This document shows positions 34,712-45,969 of a stretch of 64,000 nt of DNA, in pieces. Where the stretch lies: contig NW_026623056.1 in the NCBI RefSeq assembly GCF_023065955.2, positions 90,395,256-90,459,255 of the forward strand, written 5' to 3'. This DNA is from Ursus arctos (Eukaryota > Chordata > Mammalia > Carnivora > Ursidae). The notes below the pieces were generated by a model. That model was given only the letters and a program-made list of their open reading frames with translations. It made no database searches and was not told where the DNA came from. How positions within the stretch are numbered: the first letter of the stretch is position 1; each line of letters opens with the position of its first letter. The position numbers were made by a program, and so were the translations under genes.

Positions 34712-36000
34712 CCTTCCTTCGTTAGTTAAATAAACACGTGCTGGGCGCCTCAGCCTGCCAGCCTGGGTTCTGGGCGTTGGCATGCGTCAATACACAAGAT
34801 GGGCAAAGACGGCAGTCCGTGGGGACTTCACGTGCTGGGGGGGTGCCCGAGAGAGACAGTGCGCTGTGAACCACGAACGGGATGAGGGGTTCCTGGGTCT
34901 GGTTTATTATAACATGTAAGTGCTGTGGAGGGACAGAAAGAGGGAAGGAAAGGAGGGAGGGACCAGGGATAAGGGGACAGGGAGGGGAGAGTAAGGAGGG
35001 AGGAACAGGGGAGGGGTGGGAAAAGGAGGGGGAGGGGGTAAGGGAGGAAGTGGGGGAGAAGGGAACCGGGAGGGGCAGGAGATGGAGATGGAGGATGGAA
35101 GAGGAGGAGAGGGGGTTGGGGAGGAGGAGAGCGAGGCTGGTGGGAGTGGAAACGGAGAAGGGTCGCCTCAAGCCCAGCCGAGCCGGGCTTGAGGGGGGGA
35201 GGGGGCGGAGTGCAGGAGCGGTTCTTAGGAGAGCACTGTGGAGCAAATCCTCCAGAGGGAGTGGGCAGCGAAGAGGCCCCGAGAGAGGACTTCCCTGAGC
35301 CCCAGAACAGTTCAAGGCTGAGTCTGAGAGGAGAGGAGGGCCTCCCCGTCCCTGGAAGATGTGGGTCCCACAGAAACCATTGCAGGGGTTCCAACAGGGG
35401 GGCCACAAGGGACCGCATGTTTTAACAGGATGGCTGTGGTGGCTGGGCAGGGGACAGACCCCAAGGACAGGGGGACTGGCCAGGAGACTGGCGGGGAGCC
35501 CAGGGCAGGTGGGTGGCCGTGGAGGATTGGGAAGTGAACGGCCTGTTTCTGATACATTCCGAAGGTAGAGCCGGCCTGATTCCTGACATCGGGATGGGAG
35601 GTGCGCGGGAAAGAAGAATCCAGGATACCGTGCGCATCTGTGGTCTCACCAGCCTGCGTGAGTGCGATGTTAGCCGAGGTGAGGAAGACAGCAGGTGCAG
35701 GATTCGGGAAGAAAGTAAGGCAGAAGCCCCAGTTTGACCTTGATGAACCTTTGATGTCCTGGTGGAGACAGAGGCCAGGGCTCTGGTGTTGGGGGCTGAG
35801 GAGGGAGAGGGCTGAGCTGCTCACCGTTCTGGGTGAACCCCCCCAGGGAGCGGCCAAGGAACCCGTACTGCGAGCCGAGCAGGCATTTCCAGCACCCAGG
35901 GCTCCAGGGGGAAGAACCAGAGCCTGAGAAGAGGCTGGAGAGGACAGGGGGAAACAGAAGGACAGGCTGGCAGAGAAGTCAGGAGAAAAAAGAACGAAGA
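34712..36000 (-). mobile_element. L2 LINE fossil, antisense, with readable RT tail
   Basis: Left end CCTTCGTTAGTTAAATAAAC begins the antisense L2 3' end. Further right the minus strand keeps an L2 reverse-transcriptase C-terminal pattern: FFPNPAPAVFLTSANI near 35690 and HGILDSSFPRTSHPDV near 35620, matching the family's LGVILDSSLSLTPHI block. A 273-codon frame (35312-36133) exists only because stops happen to be missing. A homopurine expansion (34920-35160) sits inside. Confidence 0.7.
34920..35160. repeat. G-rich homopurine tract, about 240 bp
   Basis: Almost entirely A and G on the plus strand with many GGG and GGGG runs (GGAGGGGGAGGGGG near 35020). It could form G-quadruplex or triplex DNA. 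The long Pro-rich minus-strand frames here come from composition. Confidence 0.9.
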
Positions 36001-36460
36001 CAGAATAGTCAGCCTGGATCAGACGCTGCTGAGGGCTCGGGGCAGACGAGAGCACCCCGACTGCATTCTGGGGCTCGAGCCAAAGATGATTTTCATAACT
36101 TTGACAGTCCTTCCCTGGGTTGAGCAAGCCCATCCCCAGGGTTCACACTTGGTTTCCGTCAAGGGACTCCGTCAAGTCACTGTCTGAGGGGGTGACAACA
36201 GGTACTCAAGGATGGCAGCTTATTTACTTAACTTCCAGCGACAAGGACAAAATGCCCCAGCCCAAGGCTATCACCAAAAGCTGGAAAAACAGAAACCCTG
36301 CAGCCAGCACATTCCGGGGAGGGAGGCAAGTTCACCACCCAATGGCCACATTCCTAAGTAGAAAGCCACCAGTCTTCTAGAACCGGCGAGCAAGACTGCT
36401 TGCGTTTCACACGTGGAGTGCTGCTGTCATACAGACACCCTTATAAAGGACAGATACGTC
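36001..36460. other. Intergenic, nothing recognised
   Basis: No supported feature. Confidence 0.45.
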
Positions 36461-36474
36461 AGAGGTTTTCCTTC

Positions 36475-36655
36475 TTCCTTTCTTTTTTTTTTGTAAAGAT
36501 TTTATTTATTTATTTGATAGAGAGAGACACAGCAAGAGATGGAACACAAGCAGGGGGAGTGGGAGAGGAAGAAGCAGGCTCCCATCGGAGGAGCCCTGGG
36601 ACCAGGCCCTGAGCCGAAGGCAGACACTCAAGGACTGAGCCACCCAGGTGCCCCC
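36475..36655 (-). mobile_element. CAN-SINE, antisense
   Basis: The duplication AGAGGTTTTCCTTC (36461-36474) is matched at 36656-36669 with one mismatch. Confidence 0.94.
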
Positions 36656-36819
36656 AGAGGTTTTCTTTCAAAGCCAAATAAATCTTCCCTGAAATGGAAA
36701 CACTCTAAAAATACTGATGAAGGGAAAACCCTCAAATTCTTCCTGAAGTTACTGGGGGATCAGGGACTGGGGTCCAGTGTCCCCTCCACCAGTATGGGGC
36801 AAGCTCCTAACTCTCCGGG

Positions 36820-36920
36820 CTCAGTGGCCTGGCTTATAAATTGGGGTGATAATGCTCCCTGCCGCCGTTGCTTAAGGAGTAGATGAGAGAAGGTGTGTGA
36901 GAGCCGGGCGGGTGACAGCT
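36820..36920 (+). repeat. MIR fragment
   Basis: CTGGCTTATAAATTGGGGTG, then ATAATGCTCCCTGCC and AGGAGTAGATGAGAGAAGG follow the sense MIR 3' half. Confidence 0.5.
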
Positions 36921-36983
36921 GATAAGTGGTAACTGTTACCGTGGAGATTGGCCAGCTTTAACACATGTCCCAAGAAGATAAAC

Positions 36984-37283
36984 TTTTTTTTTTTTTTTTT
37001 TTTAGAAAATACGCTTCTACTAGAGGCTCACCCCCAACCCCCCAGGAAGCCCCCAAGTCCAGTGCTAACAGTAGTGGGTCCCAAGTGTCCCAAGTGACCC
37101 TTAAAGGAGGGATGTCCAGGTGAGAGGCTTTGGTGCCCAGGCCTCGGAGACAGGCCACTCGGGACCTTTTCTCCACAGCGTGCAAGGGAGTTGGGCCCTT
37201 TGCAGGAGTTTGGATGGCTGACGGGGGCTGCCAAGGACAACTCTGGCTTCTCGTTCAAAGCCTATGACTGTGGCTTAAAATGG
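36984..37283 (-). other. Poly-T run followed by unique sequence; possible antisense retrocopy
   Basis: 20 T at 36984-37003 then about 280 bp of unique sequence. On the minus strand this looks like a transcript end with an A-tail, but there is no AATAAA before it and no clear duplication. Confidence 0.25.
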
Positions 37284-37290
37284 AATAGTT

Positions 37291-37470
37291 GGGGGCACTG
37301 GGGTGGTTCAGTGGGTTAAAGGTCTGCCTTCGGCTCAGATCATGATCTCAGGGTCCAGCCCTGTGTCAGGCTCCCTGCTGGGTGGGGAACCTGCAGCTTC
37401 CTCTCCCTCTGCCCCTCCCCCCTGCTCCTGCTCTCTCTCTCTCTAATAAATAAATAAAATCATAAAAAAA
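37291..37470 (+). mobile_element. CAN-SINE
   Basis: Duplication AATAGTT at 37284-37290 and 37471-37477. Confidence 0.93.
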
Positions 37471-37477
37471 AATAGTT

Positions 37478-37829
37478 GCCACCCCGCTGTGTAAGCAGGT
37501 CTGTACATCCTGCTTTTCCACGAAGCAGAACTTTCCTGGGACTTTCTTATTGGCTCCGGACTGGCCCCCACCCACCTGAGGGGAAAGAGCCCCAACCTCC
37601 CAGAAAAAAGCAAACAAACTCCACCTTCCAAAGCCGACCCAACCCAGCCTGGCCAGCCAGACTCCTCTCCTGTGGCTTAGTCAGCACCAGGCACACCCAC
37701 CCGCCTCTCCCTGGGCTTCTGGAAAGTGTTCCATGCCCAGGCCTCAGCAGGAGCACTGGCGTGTCAGTGGGGCAGGGCTGTCAACATTCCAATGTACCCA
37801 GAATGGTACATTGAAAGGGCTCTGGTAAT
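37478..37829. other. Intergenic, nothing recognised
   Basis: No supported feature. Confidence 0.45.
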
Positions 37830-37930
37830 TTTTTTTTTTAAGTAAGCTGTGCACCCAATGTGGGGCCTGAACTCATGACCTGGAGACCAAGAGTCTTGTG
37901 TCCCACGGACTGAGCCCGCCGGGCACCCCG
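37830..37930 (-). mobile_element. Short-type CAN-SINE, antisense
   Basis: TTTTTAAGTAAGCTGTGCAC, GGGGCCTGAACTCATGACCT, end CCGGGCACCCC. Flanks GGGCTCTGGTAA / GAGCCCCTGGTAA. Confidence 0.9.
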
Positions 37931-38044
37931 AGCCCCTGGTAACCTTTTATAATGGCGTCACTGAAATCCTAGGTTTTTAAATTTAAAAAAAAATTAAAAT
38001 ATGGTTTAGCCTATATTTTCCTATCACTATCAATACCAATAGTT

Positions 38045-38215
38045 GTTAATAATTACAATAATAGCTGAAGCACTTAAAATATGGCGCCTCTGCGTGAGGC
38101 GACTGGCATCTATTGTGTCTTCATTTCATGGTGTCCAACGAAGGAGGCTTCATCTCCCACCTCACAGACGGGGACGCCAAGGCAGCGTGAGCAGGCACAG
38201 CAGATGGTCAGAATT
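38045..38215 (-). repeat. MIR SINE
   Basis: TAATAATTACAATAATAGCT, then CATCTATTGTGTCTTCATTT, then CACCTCACAGACGGGGACGC: antisense MIR over most of its length. Confidence 0.6.
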
Positions 38216-38225
38216 CAGCCCTTGT

Positions 38226-38276
38226 GGGGGTGTGTGTGGTGTGTGGCGTCTGTGTGTTGTATGTGTGTGTGTGTGT

Positions 38277-38335
<59 letters not shown>
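38226..38335. repeat. (GT)n(GA)n compound microsatellite
   Basis: GT repeats interrupted by GAG, passing into a pure GA run at 38307-38336. Confidence 0.96.
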
Positions 38336-38338
<3 letters not shown>

Positions 38339-38527
38339 AGGGTGTCTCCCTCCCTCTTCAGATAACCCGCCCCGCGGCCCCTCGCCACCAGCCCCACCCC
38401 ACCCTGACCAGACTCTGGGCTCTTCCTCTTCCTTCCTCCTTATCGCCCCCCCTTCCCAACTAGAAGAGTGGGTGAAATCTGGAGTTCAGTTCTCCACCAG
38501 CCTCTTCTGTTTCAAGAATTGGTTCTT

Positions 38528-39798
38528 TTTTTTTAATTTTAATTCTTTTAATTTAAATCCAATTAATTAACATAAAGTTTCAGAGGTAGAGGTCAGGGAT
38601 TCATCAGCCTTATATAACAGCCAGTGCTCATCACATCCAGTGTCCTCCTTAATGCCTATCCCCCAGTTACCCCATCCCCCCACCTCCCCTCCAGCAGCCC
38701 TCAGTTTGTTTGCTAGAGTTAAGAGTCTCTTATGGTTTGTCTCCTTCTCTGAGTTCGTCTTGTTTTGTTTTTTCCTCTCTTCCCTTAGACCCTCTGTTTT
38801 GTTTCTTAAATTCCACATGAGTGAGATCATATGATAATTGTCTTTCTCTGACTGATTTCACTTAACATAATACCCTCTAGTTCCATCCAAGTTGTTGCAA
38901 ATGGCAAGATTTCAACTTTTTTTTTTTTTTTGAAGATTTTATGTATTTATTTGAGAGAGTGAGAGATCACAGAGGAAGAGGGAGAGGGAGAAGCAGACTC
39001 ACCGCTGAGCAGGGAGCCTGATGCTGGGCTCAATCCCAGGACCCCAGGATCATGACCTGAGCTGAAGGCAGGTGCTTAACTGACTGAGCCACCCAGGCGC
39101 CTGGAGAATTCATTCTTTTTGATGGCTGAGTGATATTCCATTGTCTCTATATCCCCCATCTTCTTTATCCACTCATCTGTTGATGGACGTCTGGGCTCTG
39201 TCATAGTTCAGCTGTTGCAGACGCTGCTGTTGTACACATGAGCGTACGGGGCCCCTTCGGATCACTGCATTTGTATCTTCAGGGTAAATACCTAGTATTT
39301 ACAATTGCTGGGTCATAAAGTAGCTCTATTTTCAACTTTTTGAGGAACCTCCATACTGTTTTCCAGAGTGGCTGCACCAGTTTGCATTCCCACCAGCAAT
39401 GTAGGAGGGCTCCCCTTTTTCTGCATCCTCGCCAACATCTGTTGTTTCCTGACTTGTTAATTTTAGCTGTTCTAACTGGTGTGAGGTGGTATCTCATTGT
39501 GGTTTTGATCTGTATTTCCCTGATGCCGAGTGAGGTCGAGCATTTTTTCATGTGTCTGCTGGCCATTTGGATGTCTTCTTTGGAGAAATGTCTGTTCATG
39601 TCTTTTGCCCATTTCTTGATTGGATTATTTGTTCTTTGGGTGTTGAGTTTAATAAGTTATTTATAGATTTTGTCTACATTTGCATTTGCAAATATCTTCT
39701 CCCATTCTGTCAGTGGTCTTTTTTTTGGTTTTGTTGACTGTTTCCTTTGCTATGAAAAAGGTTTTTATCTTGATGAAGTCCCAATGGTTCATTTTTGT
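38528..39798 (-). mobile_element. 5'-truncated L1, antisense, with ORF2 C-terminal remnant
   Basis: 38528-38915 is the antisense 3' UTR; 39104-39798 the antisense ORF2 end. The minus strand encodes an L1 ORF2 C terminus at 39279-39599 ([20 protein letters not shown] at its start, [20 protein letters not shown] further on), broken by indels. Split by the SINE at 38916-39103. A possible degraded duplication is TCAAGAATTGGTTCT (38513-38527) versus TCAAGAGTTCATTCT (39799-39813), 12 of 15 matching. Not active. Confidence 0.88.
38916..39103 (-). mobile_element. CAN-SINE, antisense, inside the L1
   Basis: TTTTTTGAAGATTTTATGTA start, CAGGATCATGACCTGAGCTG core, GAGCCACCCAGGCGCC end. Flanks AGATTTCA / AGAATTCA. 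Confidence 0.92.
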
Positions 39799-39813
39799 CA
39801 AGAGTTCATTCTT

Positions 39814-41765
39814 AACAATCATATCATTTACGTCTTTCAGTCATATTATCAACCGCTATTGAGATCAGCTGCTCGCTTTCTTGCTATTCTAGGTCACTGT
39901 TGCTTACACACCACACCTTTGCTGTCTGGAATCCCTCCTCCTGGTTCATTTCTTCTTCATTTGGTTGGTGTGTGTCTTGAGGAAGAGCTTTGCCAGGCAG
40001 GGCCCACTTCCCTCCCACCGGAAAGACAGAGTCTGGGACCAATCCTTTTCACCTTGGACCTGCTGTGCTCCTGTCTTCTGCCATTCAGGATCCTAGAGAT
40101 GAGCCTATGTCACCGGGCACATGGTGCAAACAATTTTTATCTTTGGAATTCCTAAGTGCCTTTCGAAATAATCCCACCCGGCCTTTGGTGATATCTTCAG
40201 TTCAATGAACACTTGTTTCTCTGACCACCTCTCCCTTCCTTGTTCTCCCTTCCTGGACTCCTGTGATGTGAAAGACAAGATCTCATGGATTTCCCTGGGT
40301 TGTACATACTGCCTTTCATGGTCCTCCCTCCTTGGCCCTTTTGCTTTGGGGTGGCAATAATTCCTTGAGTTATGTTGAGCTGCTAATCCAAGGCGCCAGG
40401 CTTTAGCTCTATCCTTTCTGCCATTTGCTGTCTCTCCTCCGTTTTTCTTTTATTCTCAAAAATTATGGTTTTTTCCTCCAAGAATTCTTCTTTGAGCTCC
40501 AATTGCTCATTTCTTTTAAACAGCAAAATCTCTTATTTCCTTCATATAATAGCTTCTGAAATTTCCCTGAGGGGGGAAAAATAGCTCAAAATTAGTTCAG
40601 AAATATTGGCTCAATGGCCCTTTTCAGTCACTGCCTCTCTTCATGTGTCTGGGAGCTTCTCATTCTCTGTGCATACTTACAAGCAAAAGCTAAGCCTGAT
40701 GAATTCTGGTGGCTGGCATGGGCTCTCTCTGCAACTAGTTGAGTGGGAGTCTTCAGGGGAGAGTAGAGAATGAAATTGGAGGTGGGGGTGAGCTGACATG
40801 CTTCCTCTTGGAAATGGTGCAGAGGCAGGATGGGGACAGGTGGGCAAGAGCTAAGAAACTAGCTTGCAGGGGTGGCTGCCATTTTGAGCCAAGTGGGTGG
40901 CTGTGAGCCCTTGAGTCTGCAGGCAAAGGCTGACGGTCACTCCGTGTGCGGCACTCTGACAGAATTTCTCATATTTCTCACAAATACTCCCATAACTGCT
41001 CCAGGTTTGCCCACCCACCCTTCTAGCCTCTGTGCTGATGGGACATCTCTAAGAGGTCAGAGGGAAAGCCAGAGAAGCTCATGGCAGTGGCCAGGCATGC
41101 TTGGGCATTTCAGGGCTGCCTGAACCTCCCTCCCCCTCCTTTTTATTATGGTATCCTAAAGTGAACTGCAGCCCTACCCTCTCACCTCTGGGTCCTTGCT
41201 TTTCTCTAAGGGCCCTGCCAGACCAGAAGTCCCACACACCCAGCAGGCAGCCCACAGGGACAAGAAGGTCAAACATTAGGTTTGGCTGCTTTACATACAG
41301 GGAGGGCCCTGCCTCATTATGGTCTCGGGAGCTCCTTTGCCTTCCCCTCCTCCAATACCACCCAGATGACCCACTGTGGGCTGCTGCACCCTGAGCTTGT
41401 TGGTTGGGGGTGGGGTTTTGTACCCCTAGCTTGAGGGGCTGGTGGTTTCCTGGCCCACGTCGCATCTCTCTTGAGCAATGATGAGGCAGATCTGAGAGAC
41501 ACTAGACCAGCCAGGGGCTCTGAAACCCTGCTGAGCCCAAGACCCACAGGGGCAGGGGTGACAGTGCAGAGACTGGCAACTTCTCTGCACTTTCTTCTTT
41601 ATTTGTCTCCTCCCCTGCGTCCGTTCTGCACTCTTTGTGCCTCCAACAAACTCATAAATCCACGCAAAGGACAGTCCCATTCTCCAAATGGCCCCTGTCC
41701 AAACAGATTCTTGAATTCGTCTTCCTCCAGACTTTTACCAGGAAAGGGATGCAATCGAGGCTTTC
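39814..41765. other. Intergenic, no gene seen
   Basis: T-rich up to about 40.6 kb and GC-richer afterwards. I cannot assign 39.85-40.6 kb to a repeat family. No exon supported. Confidence 0.45.
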
Positions 41766-41782
41766 AGAAGGTGACCAAAATA

Positions 41783-41964
41783 GGGGCGCCTGGGTGGCGC
41801 AGTCGTTAAAGCGTCTGCCTTCGGCTCAGGGCGTGATCCTGGCGATCCGGGATCGAGTCCCACATCAGGCTCTTCCGCTGTGAGCCTGCTTCTTCCTCTC
41901 CCACTCCCCCTGCTGTGTTCCCTCTCTCGCTGGCTGTCTCTCTGTCACATAAATAAATAAAAAA

Positions 41965-42005
<41 letters not shown>
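41783..42005 (+). mobile_element. Young CAN-SINE, 17-bp perfect duplication, about 37-base A tail
   Basis: GGCGCCTGGGTGGCGCAGTC head with the GGCTCAGGGCGTGATCCTGG, CATCAGGCTCTTCCGCTG and CTCGCTGGCTGTCTCTC diagnostics of the youngest subfamily here. AGAAGGTGACCAAAATA is identical at 41766-41782 and 42006-42022. Confidence 0.97.
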
Positions 42006-42008
<3 letters not shown>

Positions 42009-42022
42009 AGGTGACCAAAATA

Positions 42023-42494
42023 AATACAGCACGTTAAAGAAGACGTGTGTGCAGCCGAAGGAGTCCTGTGGCCGCCGAGCCACTTCTTGTTTCACCACTC
42101 AGGGACTTCACCTGCCTTGGCGTTAATATCAATTAATTCTGACGATGTAAAATTCAAAGGCCACAGGACCGCTGTGAAGAGAACCCCCCCACACCTGTGG
42201 GATCCTAGCCAGATGACTCCCGGGCTCCAGAATGAGGACGGGAAGCAGTTCCCAGAGCAATGGGAATGACAGAGAGCTCGGTTATAGAGAGGGAAGGAGG
42301 CCATTCAGACAACGCCCTAGAACTGAGAAAGGATGACAGTGCAGGTAGGCACCCCCAAAATCCCAGAAACACACAGCTGAGGGGCCAAGTCTTAAAATCC
42401 AAGACATTTTTAGGGCAGCAACGTTAACCCAATGACTCGGTAATGAGCTTGCCCACGTAGGTTTCTCTTTGTCACTGACCGTCATGATGGTAAA
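42023..42494. other. Intergenic, nothing recognised
   Basis: No supported feature. Confidence 0.45.
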
Positions 42495-42507
42495 ATTCGC
42501 ACCTCAG

Positions 42508-42670
42508 GGGCCCCTGGGTGGCTCAGTCGGTTTCAGCTCAGTTCATAATCTCAGGGTCGTGAAATCGAGCGCCTCGTCAGGCTCCACACTCAGTAGGGAG
42601 TCTGCTTGAGATTCTCTCTCTCCCTCTCCCTCTGCCCCTCCCCTATCTAAAATAATTAATTAATTTAAAA
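42508..42670 (+). mobile_element. CAN-SINE
   Basis: Older type with GATTCTCTCTCTCCCTCTCC body and TTAATTAATTTAAA tail. Flanks TTCGCACCTCAG / ATGCACACCTCAG. Confidence 0.92.
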
Positions 42671-42847
42671 AATGCACACCTCAGCAGAAAAAACCACTAT
42701 TTTGTGAACCATTAAGAAATGGATACGTTACCATTGACCCGTGACCAGATACTTTCTTGTCACTCGGGATTTCTGTTTTAGATCTATGAAAGAGGATTGT
42801 AGCCCTGTGTCGACATTCCTGTGTGAACATAAAATAAAGGTGAAAAG

Positions 42848-43046
42848 GGGCGCCTGGGTGGCACAGCAGTTAAGCGTCTGCCTTCGGCTCAGGACGTGAT
42901 CCCGGCGTTATGGGATCGAGCCCCACATCAGGCTCTTCCGCTATGAGCCTGCTTCTTCCTCTCCCACTCCCCCCTGCTTGTGTTCCCTCTCTCGCTGGCT
43001 GTCTCTATCTCTGTCAAATAAATAAATAAAATCTTTAAAAAAAAAT
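42848..43046 (+). mobile_element. Young CAN-SINE, 16-bp perfect duplication
   Basis: Same young subfamily (GTGATCCCGGCGTTATGGGA). AAATAAAGGTGAAAAG is identical at 42832-42847 and 43047-43062. Confidence 0.97.
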
Positions 43047-43204
43047 AAATAAAGGTGAAAAGACTGGTAAGTTTTTCTTAAAATTTTTCATATTCTGGCC
43101 CATTTTTCAAACCATTCTGGACTCGTACTGGTCAATATCCATGTTTTTCCGTATAATACCATCCTCTGTGCCAGTAAGGTGTGAGGGGGTGGCTTCCTGA
43201 AAGT

Positions 43205-43880
43205 GGTGCGTCAGTTTCCTCTTGCTGCTGTAACAAATTGCCACAGACACAGGGGCTGTGAACATGAGTGTTATTATCTGACACTTGTATGATACGAGGT
43301 CAGAGGTCTCACCTGAGCCTCCCTGGGCTAAGGGCAAGGCGCGGGTGGCGTTGCTTTCTTTTCTGGTGGCTGTAGGGGCCAGTGGCTTTCCTCGCCCTTG
43401 CAAGTGTCTCAGGCCATCTATGTTCCGTGGCTTGTGGCCCCTTCCTCCCTCTTCAAAGCCAGCAAAACAGTAACCACAGCTGGGAACGGTTCTCTGCCTT
43501 TAAAGATGCTCCAGATGAGGGGTGCCTGGGTGGCTCAGTCGTTAAGCGTCTGCCTTCGGCTCAGGGCGTGATCTCGGAGTCCTGGGATCGAGCCCCACAT
43601 CGGGCTCCTCCGCTGGGAGCCTGCTTCTTCCTCTCCCACTCCCCCTGCTTGTGTTCCCTCTCTCGCTGGCTGTCTCTCTCTCTCTGTCAAATAAATAAAT
43701 AAAATCTTAAAAATAAATGAATAAATAAAGATGCACAAGATGAGATTGGGCCCTGCCGGATAATTCAGGATGCTTTGCTCATCCCAAGGGTCTTAACTTA
43801 GTCACATCTGCAAAGTCCCCTCTGGCACATAAGGACTCGGATGTGGGCACCCTTAGGAGACCATTATCCCACCTCATCCA
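43205..43880 (-). mobile_element. MaLR-type LTR, split by a CAN-SINE
   Basis: CTTGCTGCTGTAACAAATTG, TTCCGTGGCTTGTGGCCCCT, then beyond the SINE TAGTCACATCTGCAAAGTCC and GGATGTGGGCACCCTTAGG. Antisense; family tentative. Confidence 0.7.
43520..43725 (+). mobile_element. CAN-SINE inserted in the LTR
   Basis: 19-bp duplication TAAAGATGCTCCAGATGAG (43501-43519) matched at 43726-43744 with two mismatches. Confidence 0.95.
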
Positions 43881-45489
43881 GGTGGTTCCCTACTGTGGCC
43901 TGCAGGAGACTCCCAGCTCCAGACACCTTCTTAAAAGCATTCATGCTGGGCTTTCTTGACATTGGCTGCAAGTATCAACAGAAAGGTTTAGACAACCCCC
44001 AAGCTCACACGCCTTTCACAACGGATCCTTCAATTGTTTGGTAACTGGAATGTTGAGGGGGGTGGTTTTCAATCCCGGCACCAGGATTACCAACCAAACG
44101 CACGCCTTCCCAGGTAACGATGTCTGTGTCCTGGCTTTGGAGCGGTTAAAATGTGACTAGAATCAGGGGGTTATGGGATATCACTTAACTCTGGCAAGGA
44201 GCCCCTAAAGCAAGCGGATAAGCCCTATTGCTACACAACGTCAGGGGACCCCATCCATGCTGAATCTCTGAGAACACGCCGCGGAGGTGGGCGCCAGACA
44301 CACATGGAAGGAAATCTAGGTCCGAGAGCGAAGGAGAGGTACTGGGCACGGTCCCTGGGTCTGAGGCAGAATCCGAAGTTGATTCCAGGTCTCGGGGCTC
44401 GGAACGACGCACTTGCCACTGGCAGCTCTCTCCACGCTGGCCGAAGGAGCAGGGCTGCTGGTGAACAAACACTTGGGAAGCTCCTCGATTTGGTAGCTCA
44501 CTTCTCCAGGCAGAGCCTTGCTGGGTGGCCCCGGCTGATGGAGCGTTACCCTGATGGGCCTCATCGATCCAGCCGCTGCGCTCCGGAGAGTGGACAGGGC
44601 TTCTCGCAGGGGGAGACCTATTTCGAATGCACGAGGGATAGTTGGTATTTAAAGGGAAGTCGGAGGTGAGCCTTATTTTCCTCTGTCCTCAAATGTGCCC
44701 GATTAGTCATTTTAGAAGGCAGCCTGCTTCAGGTACAAGAACACGAGCTTTGGCGGCTGACTCCCCGGGTGCAGATCTGGTTTGCCTCTACTTGCTGGGG
44801 TCCGGGGCAGATCTTCAGCGCCCTGTGCCTGGCGTTCTCCCCTGAGACACGGGCACGGGACGCCTGCCCGGGATGCAAAGCCAACAGCAACCGGGACGTG
44901 GTGGGAGCTCAGGGCTGCTGTCCTCCGCTGTCCCTTCTAAGTGGGGACATCTGCATCCCTGCTTCTCACTGTCCAAGAGTCAGAATGGAGCAGGTTTGTG
45001 ACAGCGCTGTGAAAGCTCAGCAGCACTGGGCCAGCCCCGAGCAAACGGAAGGAACGCCCGTGTCTGTATAACACTCGTGAGCCCCACTCTCTCAACACTC
45101 GCTCCGAACTTCTCTCTCTCTGGGCCCCTTGTCACTCCTCATGGATTCTCGCAGCAGCCTCCCGATTGGTCCCCCTGTCTCCGGGGTCGCCACCACCCAT
45201 CTCTCCTCCACCTGAGCTGGAGTGGTGTTTCCAAAACGAAATGTATATGTGGTATGTCTCCTGCTAACTGGTCATCTCTGGCGGAAGGGGCCATTCGCCC
45301 CACGTGGCTCCGGCTCTAATGTGGTCAGTGGCACAGAGGAGGGCTCAGCTTGTCTGTTAAACGAGCCACGGGGAAGCTGTCTATGGGATCACCTGGTAGC
45401 TTCGCCTTCCGTATGCTCCCCGGGGAAGGTGTTCTGGGGGTCCTCTCTGGCTAGACCATCCTGTGAGCCTTCAGAAAGGCCATATCGGA
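43881..45489. other. Intergenic, nothing recognised
   Basis: Unique sequence, moderately CpG-containing around 44.3-44.6 kb; no exon supported. Confidence 0.45.
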
Positions 45490-45660
45490 GGGCTGGTAAG
45501 GAGCACAGGCCTGAAGTCTCCAGCATCTGAATCCCAGTCCCACCACTCATCAGTCAGATATCAATTCTGTGCCTCAGTTTCTCTTCTGTGAAATGGGAAT
45601 AATAATGGTGCCTGCTCACAGAGTTATTAGTAGGATTATATATTTCACTGAGAATACTGA
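45490..45660 (+). repeat. MIR SINE
   Basis: GAATCCCAGTCCCACCACTC, CTGTGCCTCAGTTTCTCTTC, GTGAAATGGGAATAATAATG: sense MIR, well kept. Confidence 0.8.
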
Positions 45661-45755
45661 CTGACATGTTCTCTATTAACCCATATTATTTTGAAATAAA
45701 TCTTATTTCATTCATAAATATTGCAGCCTGTCTGCCCTAGATAATACCTCTTCCA

Positions 45756-45801
45756 CACACACACTCACACACACACACACTCACACACACACACACTCAA
45801 T
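45756..45801. repeat. (CA)n microsatellite with CTCA interruptions
   Basis: CACACACACACTCACACACA pattern over about 45 bp. Confidence 0.95.
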
Positions 45802-45969
45802 ACCATTATTACATCTAAAATTATTAATAATAATTCTATAACATCATCCAGTCAGTTCAAATTTCTCCAATTGTCTTAGAAGTAACTTTTTTCCTTTTTC
45901 CTCAATCAAGATTCAGATAAGACCCTATATTACAACTGATTGATAAGAGTCTTGGGACCCTTTTGATCT

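Noticed and set aside
34722..35408. 228- and 196-codon Pro/Ser-rich minus-strand frames
   Set aside because: They read the complement of a homopurine tract in an L2 fossil; composition explains them.
39279..39599. L1 ORF2 C-terminal frame as a possible gene
   Set aside because: It is a 5'-truncated, frameshifted L1 tail interrupted by a SINE.
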